Shown here: piece by piece, positions 55,956 to 63,813 of the stretch
Layout: each line of letters starts with the position of its first letter
How positions within the stretch are numbered: position 1 is the stretch's first letter
NCBI RefSeq assembly: GCF_014638915.1
Contig: NZ_BMFQ01000003.1
Coordinates: 778,138-842,137 of the forward strand
Source: Xanthomarina arctica
Lineage (GTDB): Bacteria; Bacteroidota; Bacteroidia; Flavobacteriales; Flavobacteriaceae
Direction of reading: 5' to 3'
DNA length: 64,000 nucleotides
Made by a program: the position numbers and the translations under genes
The notes under the pieces: model-generated
What the model was told of the DNA's origin: nothing
The model's database searches: none
What the model saw: the letters and a program-made list of their open reading frames with translations, nothing else

Positions 55956-56092
55956 TGTTGCCAACATCGTGTATAATTAATGGCTGGTTCTTGCATAATT
56001 ACGAAAATCCTCGCGGATTTTCTATTCGGTTTTTATTTGCTAAATTAGGTGCTTAAACACGCCACTAATCATACACAAAACCGTTGCCATTA
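55956..56092 (+). repeat. attC-like hairpin element 2
   Basis: 137 bp. Left box TGTTGCCAAC (55956-55965), spacer ATC, arms 55969-55984 and 56061-56076, spacer AAAACC, right box GTTGCCATTA (56083-56092). The centre has GAAAATCC-tcgc-GGATTTTC. Arm mismatches are A/C at positions 7 and 12 only. Confidence 0.88.
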
Positions 56093-56099
56093 ATTTAAA

Positions 56100-56552
56100 A
56101 TGACCGTCATAAATTTAATATTTTCGATTTCAATAAGTTTGATTTCCCTAATCATTAATCCGAATAGCGGAATAAAAACGACTGAATTACAGAGCGCTAA
56201 TCTGACTAAAAATGATAGTTGTGGGATTGAAAGTGTGACTTTAAAAACCGAATCGATAGACAAAAAACGCAAGTTTTTATTCTGGACATTGAAACACAAA
56301 AAAGTTATAGTTATCGACCGAATTATAGACCCAAACGGAATTGTACTTTTTGAAAAGAAATCAGTATTTATTTCCTCAATGGACGCAAGTGACGACAAAA
56401 GATTTCGACGTATTAAATTGACAGAAAATGAAATTTGGTTGTTTAGATATGGAAAAATCTTTAATACAAACGGAAGTATCAAACGTTACAATTTTTGCGG
56501 AGAATATCTCGGAACAAAAAATTGGGAAGACGGAGACTTCTATGAAAAATAA
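56100..56552 (+). CDS. Cassette 2 gene: exported or membrane-anchored protein of unknown function
   Basis: A 150-residue protein starting 7 bp after element 2. Residues 4-20 (INLIFSISISLISLII) form a signal or anchor helix. The remainder has SCGIESVTLKTESIDKKRKFLFWTLKHKKVIVIDRIIDPNGIVLFEKKSVFIS and ends with GEYLGTKNWEDGDFYEK, a likely beta-rich small domain. I do not recognise the family. It is the only gene of its cassette and is read in the array direction. Its stop codon lies 5 bp before the end box of element 3. Confidence 0.7.
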   Translation: MTVINLIFSISISLISLIINPNSGIKTTELQSANLTKNDSCGIESVTLKTESIDKKRKFLFWTLKHKKVIVIDRIIDPNGIVLFEKKSVFISSMDASDDKRFRRIKLTENEIWLFRYGKIFNTNGSIKRYNFCGEYLGTKNWEDGDFYEK

Positions 56553-56557
56553 AAAAC

Positions 56558-56697
56558 TAATGGCAACACCGTATAAAAAAAATTGCTATTTTGTGCTTAA
56601 CCAATGTTAGTTGCTTTGTTTGCTAGCTTCTGATTTTCCTTCGGAAAATCCTCGCACACAAACACGCAACTTTCCTTATACATAAACGTTGCCACCA
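56558..56697 (+). repeat. attC-like hairpin element 3
   Basis: 140 bp. Left box TAATGGCAAC (56558-56567), spacer ACC, arms 56571-56586 and 56666-56681, spacer ATAAAC, right box GTTGCCACCA (56688-56697). The central hairpin is GATTTTCC-ttc-GGAAAATC. Its arm sequence is unrelated to elements 1, 2 and 4, yet it keeps A/C mismatches at positions 7, 8 and 12. Confidence 0.86.
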
Positions 56698-56705
56698 ATT
56701 AAAAA

Positions 56706-57245
56706 ATGACCTCGAACAAATTCAAAATTGAACTTTTAAAGACAAATTGGATATCTGAAGAAGATACTCAAACGGATTTGTGTGCTCACGGACAAATGCG
56801 TGTGAATATTGGAAATGAAATTGTTGTTGACCAATCCGAAAATGATGGCTGGACGATTAGTGCAACTGCTCTACTCTTACTTCGGACTTTGGAACGGAAT
56901 CACACCAAAGAAAATCCTGTTGGAGACCAATTAATTCCTTGCTGTGGACACTTTTTAGTTTTTGACAATGATATGGAGGAAGTCTATATTGGAAGTTGTC
57001 CGAGCGGAATTGACTGGGAATTGACTCACGATAACGGAACTGTAACGCTGAAAACGGAAAGCGGAAATGAAACTAAAGTTGACTTTAAGGACTATAAAAG
57101 CCAAGTATTAGATTTTGTTGACCAAGTAGAGGAATTTTATAAAAATAGTCCAGAAAAGGAAATACCGAAAGACGAATTTGACCGAAAAGGATATTTACAA
57201 TTCTGGAAAGAATGGAATGAAAAAAGAAGTAAGTGGAAAAAATAA
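56706..57245 (+). CDS. Cassette 3 gene: soluble protein of unknown function
   Basis: A 179-residue soluble protein starting 8 bp after element 3. It has a two-part look: a beta-rich region (LCAHGQMRVNIGNEIVVD; WTISATALLLLRTLERNH; QLIPCCGHFLVFDNDMEEVYIGSCPSGIDWELTHDNGTVTLKTESGNETKVDF) and a helical, charged C-terminus (VLDFVDQVEEFYKNSPEKEIPKDEFDRKGYLQFWKEWNEKRSKWKK). Four cysteines (C27, C100, C101 and C114 or nearby) could bind a metal. I know no family for it. Single-gene cassette; the stop is 1 bp before the end box of element 4. Confidence 0.7.
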   Translation: MTSNKFKIELLKTNWISEEDTQTDLCAHGQMRVNIGNEIVVDQSENDGWTISATALLLLRTLERNHTKENPVGDQLIPCCGHFLVFDNDMEEVYIGSCPSGIDWELTHDNGTVTLKTESGNETKVDFKDYKSQVLDFVDQVEEFYKNSPEKEIPKDEFDRKGYLQFWKEWNEKRSKWKK

Positions 57246-57246
57246 C

Positions 57247-57384
57247 TGGTGGCAACACCGTGTATAATTAATGGCTTGGTTATCGCCAACATACGAAAAT
57301 CCTCGCGGATTTTCTATTCAGTTTTTATTTGCTAAATTAGGTGCTTAAACACGCCACTAATCATACACAAAACCGTTAGCCACA
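57247..57384 (+). repeat. attC-like hairpin element 4
   Basis: 138 bp. Left box TGGTGGCAAC (57247-57256), spacer ACC, arms 57260-57275 and 57353-57368, spacer AAAACC, right box GTTAGCCACA (57375-57384). Almost identical to element 2 outside the end boxes. Confidence 0.88.
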
Positions 57385-57408
57385 AGCTGAAAAGCCAGCC
57401 GCACAGTC

Positions 57409-57456
57409 AAGCACATTTCATTTTTTTCGTGCCTCAAAAAATAAAAAGAGCTTGCC
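57409..57456 (+). repeat. Direct repeat flanking the five-gene module, left copy
   Basis: An imperfect 45-bp direct repeat with the copy at 62893-62938: shared words are AAGCACATT, TCGTGCCTCA and AAAAGAGCTT. Each copy can form a small hairpin from GCAC and GTGC. It lies between element 4 and the HTH gene. Confidence 0.65.
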
Positions 57457-57525
57457 TTTTCCCATCACCTCTCCCAAAAAAAGGAAATAATTAATAAAAA
57501 CAAAAGAATTCACCTGATAAGTTAA

Positions 57526-57533
57526 TATATTTG
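57526..57533 (+). promoter_or_regulatory. -7 box of the five-gene cassette
   Basis: TATATTTG matches TAnnTTTG and stands 18 bp before the HTH gene, so this cassette, unlike the small ones, has its own promoter. Confidence 0.5.
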
Positions 57534-57550
57534 CGTATAACACAAATTAA

Positions 57551-57766
57551 TTGGCGAAATTGGAAATAAATAGAATCAAAGTAGTTCTTGCTGAAACCAG
57601 AAGAAAAAACAAATGGTTAGCTGAACAATTAGATAAAGATGAATCTACAATATCTCAATGGTGTACGAATGCTCGACAACCATCATTAGATACGTTATCA
57701 AACATTGCGAACGTACTTAATGTGGATATTAGAATATTGTTACATTCTACAAAAAGTAACTTATAA
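57551..57766 (+). CDS. Cassette 4 gene 1: XRE-type HTH regulator
   Basis: A 71-residue protein from a TTG start with a single Cro/C1-type helix-turn-helix: RIKVVLAETRRKNKWLAEQLDKDESTISQWCTNARQPSLDTLSNIANVLNVDI. There is no ATG in the frame. Its size and position before a methyltransferase are those of controller (C) proteins of restriction-modification systems, which time expression of methylase and effector after entry into a new host. It is 1 bp from the methyltransferase start, so the genes are coupled. Confidence 0.88.
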   Translation: MAKLEINRIKVVLAETRRKNKWLAEQLDKDESTISQWCTNARQPSLDTLSNIANVLNVDIRILLHSTKSNL

Positions 57767-57767
57767 A

Positions 57768-58970
57768 ATGGAGAATCAAAAAACATATATTGATTTGTTC
57801 TCTGGGTGTGGAGGACTTTCATTAGGATTACATAACGCAGGTTGGAAAGGTACTTTTGCTATTGAAAAAAGTGAAGATGCCTTTAAAACACTTGAACACA
57901 ATTTAATCAAAAAGAAAAAACATTTTGATTGGCCAAATTGGTTAGACCAAAAACATCACGACATAAATCAAGTTTTAGAAAATCATTCTGAAAACTTAAT
58001 AGCTTTAAGAGGTAAAATTGATTTAGTTGCTGGTGGTCCACCTTGCCAAGGATTTTCAATGGCAGGCAGAAGAATTGAAAATGATTCAAGAAATGATTTA
58101 ATCAATTCCTACATTAAATTTATTGACTTGGTAAAACCTAAGCTAATATTTTTTGAAAATGTTAAAGGTTTTACACAAGGTTTTAGAAAGAATGACAAAA
58201 AAGGAAGAGCCTACTCATTATATGTAATTGATGAACTAAAAAAGAAAGGATACACTGTCCAAGGACATCTTATCAATTTTGCTGATTATGGAGTTCCTCA
58301 AAAAAGAACACGATTTATTTTAGTAGGTATTCAGAATGAATTTGTAGAGAATAATTCAAATATTAATAAAGAAACTTTCTTTGAAAAAATTAAAAACAAT
58401 AAAGAAAACTTCTTAATTAATAAAAACCTTACGGTAAATCCTTCTTTAGAAAATGCAATTTCAGACTTGCTTCAATCTAATGGACAAATAGAATCTGAAA
58501 CACCTAATTTTAAAGCTGGTGTTTATGGAGAAATTGAATCGAAATATCAAAAATACCTGCGAAAATATAAAAAACAACAAAGCAATGTAGATAGTCACAG
58601 GTTTGCAAAACATACAGACGTAGTTAAGAATAGATTTCAAGTTGCTTTAGACGAAAAACTAACTAGTTCAACTTATAGAGAAAGATTTAAATTAAAAAAG
58701 AGTAGCACAAAAATATTAGAAGCAGATAAGCCTACCCCGACAATTACTACACTTCCAGATGATTACATTCATTATTGCGAACCAAGAATAATGACAGTTC
58801 GTGAGTATGCACGTATTCAATCATTTCCTGACAATTATCAATTTAAGGGGAAATATACAACTGGAGGAAAAAGAAGAACACAAGAAGTTCCTAGATATTC
58901 ACAAATTGGAAATGCAATTCCTCCTTTATTTGGAGAACAAGCAGGTTTAGTTTTAAAATCAATGATATAA
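57768..58970 (+). CDS. Cassette 4 gene 2: DNA cytosine-5 methyltransferase
   Basis: A 400-residue C5-cytosine methyltransferase from the ATG at 57768; the frame opens earlier but overlaps the HTH gene. All core motifs are present: IDLFSGCGGLSLG (I), GGPPCQGFSMAGRR with the nucleophile C93 (IV), FFENVKG (VI, E130), QKRTRFILVG (VIII, from Q178) and YSQIGNAIPP (X). The target-recognition region lies between VIII and IX (about 200-330). The recognised sequence cannot be read. It should protect self DNA from the rest of the cassette. It overlaps the ATPase gene by one base (TAATG). Confidence 0.95.
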   Translation: MENQKTYIDLFSGCGGLSLGLHNAGWKGTFAIEKSEDAFKTLEHNLIKKKKHFDWPNWLDQKHHDINQVLENHSENLIALRGKIDLVAGGPPCQGFSMAGRRIENDSRNDLINSYIKFIDLVKPKLIFFENVKGFTQGFRKNDKKGRAYSLYVIDELKKKGYTVQGHLINFADYGVPQKRTRFILVGIQNEFVENNSNINKETFFEKIKNNKENFLINKNLTVNPSLENAISDLLQSNGQIESETPNFKAGVYGEIESKYQKYLRKYKKQQSNVDSHRFAKHTDVVKNRFQVALDEKLTSSTYRERFKLKKSSTKILEADKPTPTITTLPDDYIHYCEPRIMTVREYARIQSFPDNYQFKGKYTTGGKRRTQEVPRYSQIGNAIPPLFGEQAGLVLKSMI

Positions 58971-61450
58971 TGACAAAAGTAAGCTTTAGAACTAATGTTT
59001 TGCTTAAAAGTATCATTGGCAAAGATCTTATTACTGATGATAACATTGCTGTTTTAGAACTAGTTAAAAATTCTTTTGACGCAGGTTCTAAAGAATCAAA
59101 TATTATATTCAGAAATGTCCTTCATAACCAAGAAATTAAAGAATATAAAAAACTAAACGCTTCAGAAATTATTATTTCAGATAGTGGCTCAGGAATGTCT
59201 GAATATGATTTGATTAATAAGTGGTTAAATATTGCGTATTCTGAAAAAAAATCAAAAAAAGAAGAGCATAACAGAACCTTAGCAGGTAACAAAGGTGTTG
59301 GCAGATTCTCTTGTGATAGATTAGGTAAATTTTTAACAATTTACACAAAAAAAGAAAACTCAAACTTAATTAAACTTTCAATAGACTGGCGAAAATTTGA
59401 ACAAATTGATGACATTGAAATTAATATTCAAGATATCAATTTTGACCTTGAAGAAATAACAATGATTCAATATCAAAACGAAACCAACTTAAACTCGTTT
59501 AAATCAGGAACAACTTTATCAATAACATCTCTTAGAGAAGAATGGAGCCATAAAAAAATTCTTTCTCTTAAACGACAACTGGAAAAATTTATTAATCCAA
59601 ATCAGAGTTTTGAATCTGAAAAATTTGATGTTAATATTTTAGCAGAAGAATTTATAAAAATTGAAAAAGACTTTCAACCTTTTCAAAAAATAAATGGTAC
59701 AGTAGAAAATAAAATTTTTGATAAACTTAATTTTAAAGTAACATATATTCATTCTGAAATTTCTGAAGATGGTACAAAAATAACCACAACTCTAAAGGAT
59801 AGAGGAAATGAAATTTTCACTCTCACAGAACATAACCCTTTTGATTTACTCAAAAACATAAAAATTCACATTTATTATTTAAATCCTTACTCGAAAGCTT
59901 ACTTTATGAAGCAAACTGGAATTCGTTCTAACGAATTTGGTTCAATTTCTTTTTTTATAGACGGCTTTAGGGTTCCTCCCTATGGAGATTCTGGGGATGA
60001 TTGGTTAGGTATGGAGAACAGAAAAAACCAAGGTAGAGCAAGATATTTAGGAACTCGCGAAGTTATAGGAAGAATTGAGGTGTTTGGTAATCAAGAAAAA
60101 GAAGATGATGAAAAATATTTTAAAATTATTTCTAGTAGGTCAGGTGTATTAAATAATGATATTTTCAATCAATTAACTAAATTTTCAAATCCATTTGGAT
60201 ATTATTTAAAAACTTTAAGGAGATTAGAAAGATTTGTAGTTGAAGGGATTAATTGGGATAGTATAACTATTAAAAACTTTAGTAAGCTAGAAGATGAAAT
60301 AATTAACGACCCTAATTGGGATGAATCAAAGGAACTTTTTAATGAAGATTCACTCACAAGAAATAAAAGAATCTTATCAGTTATAGAAAAAATTGTAAAT
60401 GTAAAAAAAGATGAAATTATCGATTTATCAATTAATCGTGATTTTGTATCTGACTTAGCTGATGAGCAAAAACAAAAATCAGAAGCAGAACTAAATTCTA
60501 TCGTAAATCAATTATCTAAAAAAGAACTCTCGTCTGTTGAGTTAAATCAACTTTTGAGTAAAATATCAACTTCAAAAATAGAGTTGGACAGCTTCCCTAT
60601 TTCTCAAAACGAAATAGACAAATTAAAAACTGAGCAAGAAAAATTAAAAATTCAAATTCAGCAACAGTTTGAAAATGTAAAAACTCTAGAAGAGGAAAAA
60701 ATTAAAGCTGAAAAGGATGCTGAAAAATTAGAAAAAGAATTAGAATTAGAAAAAGAAAAGAATACTTATCTCAAAACTTCTTCACGTTCATTAACTGAGG
60801 ATGCGAAAGGATTAGTTCATAACATAAAAATTACTTCAAAAAAAATAAGTGATAGTGTAGACAATCTATACCATAAGGTTATAGAAAATAATTACACTAA
60901 AAATAATCTTTTAAAATCTTTAGGAGCAATAAAATTTCAAGCCGAAAAAGCAAACAAAATTAGTAAAATAATTACACGCTCAAATTTTAAAGCAGATGCA
61001 AATGCACAAATTGCAGATGTAGTTAAATACATAAATCAATATGTTAATATTTACTCTGACATTTATCCTAAAACGGAACTAGATTTTGAAGTGATATGCA
61101 ATGATTCAGAACTTGTTAAAAAATTCAGTTTATTAGATATATCTGTTGTTTTAGATGATTTGATTTCCAATTCAGTTAAAGCATCTGCTAAAAACATTAA
61201 AATAGAAATGTCTAATCCATCAAAAGATATTTTGAAAATATATTTTTCAGATGATGGGAACGGAGTATCTAAAGAGTTCATAGAAAACAAAGAAACAATT
61301 TTTGACTTAGGTATTACTACAACTCTTGGGGGGTCTGGTATTGGATTAAATTCGGTTAGAACTGGATTGAAATCAATGAAAGGGGAAATTAAATTTATAG
61401 GAAACAATATTCAGTTAAAAGGTGCTTGTTTCGAAATCACAATACAATAA
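58970..61450 (+). CDS. Cassette 4 gene 3: double GHKL ATPase with histidine-kinase-like C-terminus
   Basis: An 826-residue protein with two GHKL folds. The N-terminal one is Hsp90/MORC-like: ELVKNSFDAGS (N34, D37), ISDSGSGMS (D71-G75) and LAGNKGVGRFSCDRLG (105-119). A long middle domain follows (SIDWRKFEQID... GFRVPPYGDSGDDWLGMENRKNQGRARYLGTREVIGRIEV), then a coiled coil (about 540-605). Next comes a kinase-like dimerisation helix with H617 (GLVHNIK), and a second ATPase like those of histidine kinases (N734 in SNSVKAS, DDGNG 761-765, LGGSGIGLNSVR 786-797). I know MORC-type ATPases next to cytosine methylases, but not this fusion. The next gene is a receiver-like protein, overlapping by one base. 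Confidence 0.85.
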   Translation: MTKVSFRTNVLLKSIIGKDLITDDNIAVLELVKNSFDAGSKESNIIFRNVLHNQEIKEYKKLNASEIIISDSGSGMSEYDLINKWLNIAYSEKKSKKEEHNRTLAGNKGVGRFSCDRLGKFLTIYTKKENSNLIKLSIDWRKFEQIDDIEINIQDINFDLEEITMIQYQNETNLNSFKSGTTLSITSLREEWSHKKILSLKRQLEKFINPNQSFESEKFDVNILAEEFIKIEKDFQPFQKINGTVENKIFDKLNFKVTYIHSEISEDGTKITTTLKDRGNEIFTLTEHNPFDLLKNIKIHIYYLNPYSKAYFMKQTGIRSNEFGSISFFIDGFRVPPYGDSGDDWLGMENRKNQGRARYLGTREVIGRIEVFGNQEKEDDEKYFKIISSRSGVLNNDIFNQLTKFSNPFGYYLKTLRRLERFVVEGINWDSITIKNFSKLEDEIINDPNWDESKELFNEDSLTRNKRILSVIEKIVNVKKDEIIDLSINRDFVSDLADEQKQKSEAELNSIVNQLSKKELSSVELNQLLSKISTSKIELDSFPISQNEIDKLKTEQEKLKIQIQQQFENVKTLEEEKIKAEKDAEKLEKELELEKEKNTYLKTSSRSLTEDAKGLVHNIKITSKKISDSVDNLYHKVIENNYTKNNLLKSLGAIKFQAEKANKISKIITRSNFKADANAQIADVVKYINQYVNIYSDIYPKTELDFEVICNDSELVKKFSLLDISVVLDDLISNSVKASAKNIKIEMSNPSKDILKIYFSDDGNGVSKEFIENKETIFDLGITTTLGGSGIGLNSVRTGLKSMKGEIKFIGNNIQLKGACFEITIQ

Positions 61451-62127
61451 TGGTAAGAAAGTGCTTAATAGTCGATAATGAAGACCAAACTGAAGAAATA
61501 GAAAAACTCATCAGAGATGCTAAAAATGATGGTATCGAATTAGTTTGTGAACAATTTAGTGTTGGAAATCCAGAATATTCAGAATTTCTTACAAAAGGAG
61601 CTATAGATATTCAAAAAGTTCTTTCTGAATACCGCAGAAGATTCAGTGGAAACGTATTTCATCTTGTAGCTTTTGATTATCAACTTGATGATGATATTAA
61701 TGGAGTTGAGTTAATAAGACAACTAAAAGCAAATAAAATATTTAGGACTACTCCTAAGATTGTCTACTCTGGATTAATGGATGATATCCTTAAAACAATT
61801 ATTCGTGATGAATCTAGAGACAATGCTGTTACAAGAATAAAAGCATTAGTTAAAAATGGAGTAATCGATTATATAGAAAGAGAAAATAGAGATATTGAAA
61901 TTAGAAATTTTTTTAAAACCAATATTGAATCAACAGATTTAATTATTGAAGAAGAATTAAAGAAATTTCCTGATTTAGTATTTGAACAAAATTTCATTAA
62001 CAAAAATTTAGAGGGTAAAACATTTCTTGAAATAGCTAAATATATTGAAGCTAATGATCAAATCAGAAATGAATTTAAAAAAGAAATAATTCAACAAACT
62101 ATCGCATATTTAACAATCAAAATTTAA
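61450..62127 (+). CDS. Cassette 4 gene 4: receiver (REC)-domain protein
   Basis: A 225-residue protein from the ATG at 61450, overlapping the ATPase stop (TAATG). The N-terminal about 140 residues are receiver-like: CLIVDNED (acidic pocket D9, D12), HLVAFDYQLDDDINGVELIRQL (phosphoacceptor D76), PKIVYSGL (S107) and ALVKNGVIDYI (K135). Residues about 30-65 hold an insertion relative to a normal receiver. The C-terminus (about 150-225) is helical with no DNA-binding motif, so output is probably through protein contact. With H617 of the previous protein it forms a two-component-like pair. Confidence 0.82.
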   Translation: MVRKCLIVDNEDQTEEIEKLIRDAKNDGIELVCEQFSVGNPEYSEFLTKGAIDIQKVLSEYRRRFSGNVFHLVAFDYQLDDDINGVELIRQLKANKIFRTTPKIVYSGLMDDILKTIIRDESRDNAVTRIKALVKNGVIDYIERENRDIEIRNFFKTNIESTDLIIEEELKKFPDLVFEQNFINKNLEGKTFLEIAKYIEANDQIRNEFKKEIIQQTIAYLTIKI

Positions 62128-62128
62128 T

Positions 62129-62878
62129 ATGCAACGACTTTTACTTATAATCCATCCCGAAGATTCAACTACTGGTTTTTTAGATAAAATAAAGAATCAT
62201 TTAAATAGTGAGTTAACATCTATAACACATCATTATAATGTTAAACCAAATGAAGAGTCTCACGAAAATTGTCTTCAAAGTATTTTAGACCATCCTAAGA
62301 ATGGTTTAATACTATTTATGGGACACGGAAGAAGTAATTACTTATACGGAGCAAAAGGAAAATTATTTGACAATGCTTTTATAAGTGAAGATGCAAAAAA
62401 AGAACACCCAGAGGATTATTTTTACAAAGAAGAATTTATAACGTTTGATAACATTGATTCATTCAAAGGAAAAAAAATCTTTTGTTTAACTTGTAATTCA
62501 AATGGAAAAATAGGATTAGAAGCAATAAGAAAAGGAGCCAAAGTCTTTTTAGGATTCGGAGATTTACCTACTTCAATTGAAGAATTAAAAGAACAAAAAG
62601 AAGAAAATAAACCTGGAACATCTCTTGCTAAAATAGAAAAAGCATTAAAAACAGAAATAAATTATATAATAAAGAAAAGCATAACCATCTGTATTCAAAA
62701 AAATCAAACTTTTGAACAATTAGTTGACTTAATTCGATTTATAACAAATCAAAGAATATCTTATTATTTAGTAGACCAGAAAAAAATTAGCGAAAGAAAA
62801 CTTATAGCAAATTATCTTTATGATTTTAAACAAGGTATTGTTATCTATGGAAATAGAAAAGAAAAATTAATTGGATAA
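62129..62878 (+). CDS. Cassette 4 gene 5: CHAT/caspase-like protein
   Basis: A 249-residue protein with the caspase-like dyad pattern: NGLILFMGHGRSNY (H66, general base) and KKIFCLTCNSNGKIGLEAIRKGAKVFLGFGDLP (C119 and C122; C122 before NS is the better candidate nucleophile). This is the HG...C...GA spacing of CHAT domains. The C-terminal third is helical (about 165-249), with no transmembrane segment. CHAT proteases act as effectors in several bacterial immune systems. It starts 1 bp after the receiver gene and is the last gene of the cassette. Alternatives such as a gingipain-like C25 fragment are less likely at this length. Confidence 0.72.
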   Translation: MQRLLLIIHPEDSTTGFLDKIKNHLNSELTSITHHYNVKPNEESHENCLQSILDHPKNGLILFMGHGRSNYLYGAKGKLFDNAFISEDAKKEHPEDYFYKEEFITFDNIDSFKGKKIFCLTCNSNGKIGLEAIRKGAKVFLGFGDLPTSIEELKEQKEENKPGTSLAKIEKALKTEINYIIKKSITICIQKNQTFEQLVDLIRFITNQRISYYLVDQKKISERKLIANYLYDFKQGIVIYGNRKEKLIG

Positions 62879-62892
62879 GCCAACGCAAGTGA

Positions 62893-62938
62893 AAGCACAT
62901 TCAAAGTTTGCTCGTGCCTCACAAATTTAAAAGAGCTT
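62893..62938 (+). repeat. Direct repeat flanking the five-gene module, right copy
   Basis: Partner of 57409-57456. In this copy GTGAAAGC (62889-62896) pairs with GCTTTCAC (62935-62942), forming an 8-bp stem around the repeat, and CCAACGC stands on both sides. The pair brackets all five genes inside the cassette. Confidence 0.65.
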
Positions 62939-62973
62939 TCACGCCAACGCTAGCAAGTTTGCGGAATAAAGCC

Positions 62974-63176
62974 AGTGGCTAACAACGTGTATAAAACATA
63001 GCTATTATAGGCTTTCCGAGAGGTTTTTGTATATTTAAAAAGTACGCCAAATTTTTTATTTGGTTATATTTATAAAAGAAAATTAAACATAAAAATAAAA
63101 AATTCGGCTCGTGCTAAATCCGAAAAGTTAGTGTTTATTTATACGCTACGTTTCATACACAAGACCGTTGTACACA
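62974..63176 (+). repeat. attC-like hairpin element 5 (long type)
   Basis: 203 bp, the longest. Left box AGTGGCTAAC (62974-62983; nine of ten bases complementary to the cassette's own start), spacer AAC, arms 62987-63002 (GTGTATAAAACATAGC) and 63145-63160, spacer AAGACC, right box GTTGTACACA (63167-63176). Its centre is unrelated to the others and has CCAAAT-ttttt-ATTTGG. The mismatches are again A/C at arm positions 7 and 12. Confidence 0.85.
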
Positions 63177-63192
63177 ATTTAAACAAACCCAA

Positions 63193-63813
63193 ATGACGCT
63201 GAACAAATTACTATTTCTTTCACTACTTATAATATCCTTGAATAGTTGCAAAGACAATAAAAAAGCATCAATTAACGATGATCAAAACAAATCAATTCCT
63301 GGTGATTATTACGAAAATGAAAACGCAGAAGACCTAAACGAAAAAGGAATAGAATTTAGTAAAAATGGAGATTATGATAAAGGAAAAGAGGTTTTTCTAA
63401 AATCGTTAGAATTGGACCCAAATAATCCAACTACATTAAGTAATTTAGGATTAAATAGATATTTAGATTATGACTATGAAAATGCAATAAAATATTACCA
63501 AAAATCTTATGAAGTTTCAGATTCAACATATCATATTGCAGGAATAAATTTAGGATTGACCTATTTCTATAATAAAGAGTTTGATAAAGGTGTTGTAATT
63601 ACCAACTATGTTATTGAAAACACCGATGATAAGGATATCTTATCTACAGCCTATGTTCATAGAGCATTAAATTATCTTGGTAAAGACGACTGTGAAAAAG
63701 CTCAAACTGATTTAAATTATATAATAGAAAATTTTCAAGGAATCGGAAACACTGCATATCACATCAACGATTTGACCGAAAAAATAAAAAACTGTGTACA
63801 ACACCGTATATAA
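63193..63813 (+). CDS. Cassette 5 gene: TPR-repeat lipoprotein
   Basis: A 206-residue protein. The lipoprotein signal ends in the lipobox SLNSC (cysteine 19). Then come three or four tetratricopeptide-like repeats (about 48-165: AEDLNEKGIEFSKNGDYDKGKEVFLKSLELDPNNPTTLSNLGLNRYLDYDYENAIKYYQKSYEVSD; YVHRALNYLGKDDCEKAQTDLNYI). It should be a membrane-anchored protein-interaction module. The last residues (CVQHRI) and the stop codon are encoded by the left box and arm of element 6, so the cassette end supplies the stop. Confidence 0.82.
   Translation: MTLNKLLFLSLLIISLNSCKDNKKASINDDQNKSIPGDYYENENAEDLNEKGIEFSKNGDYDKGKEVFLKSLELDPNNPTTLSNLGLNRYLDYDYENAIKYYQKSYEVSDSTYHIAGINLGLTYFYNKEFDKGVVITNYVIENTDDKDILSTAYVHRALNYLGKDDCEKAQTDLNYIIENFQGIGNTAYHINDLTEKIKNCVQHRI

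Noticed and set aside
57375..62983. Complete type II restriction-modification system
   Set aside because: No gene has a recognisable nuclease motif such as PD-(D/E)XK, HNH, GIY-YIG or PLD, so a conventional restriction enzyme is not visible.
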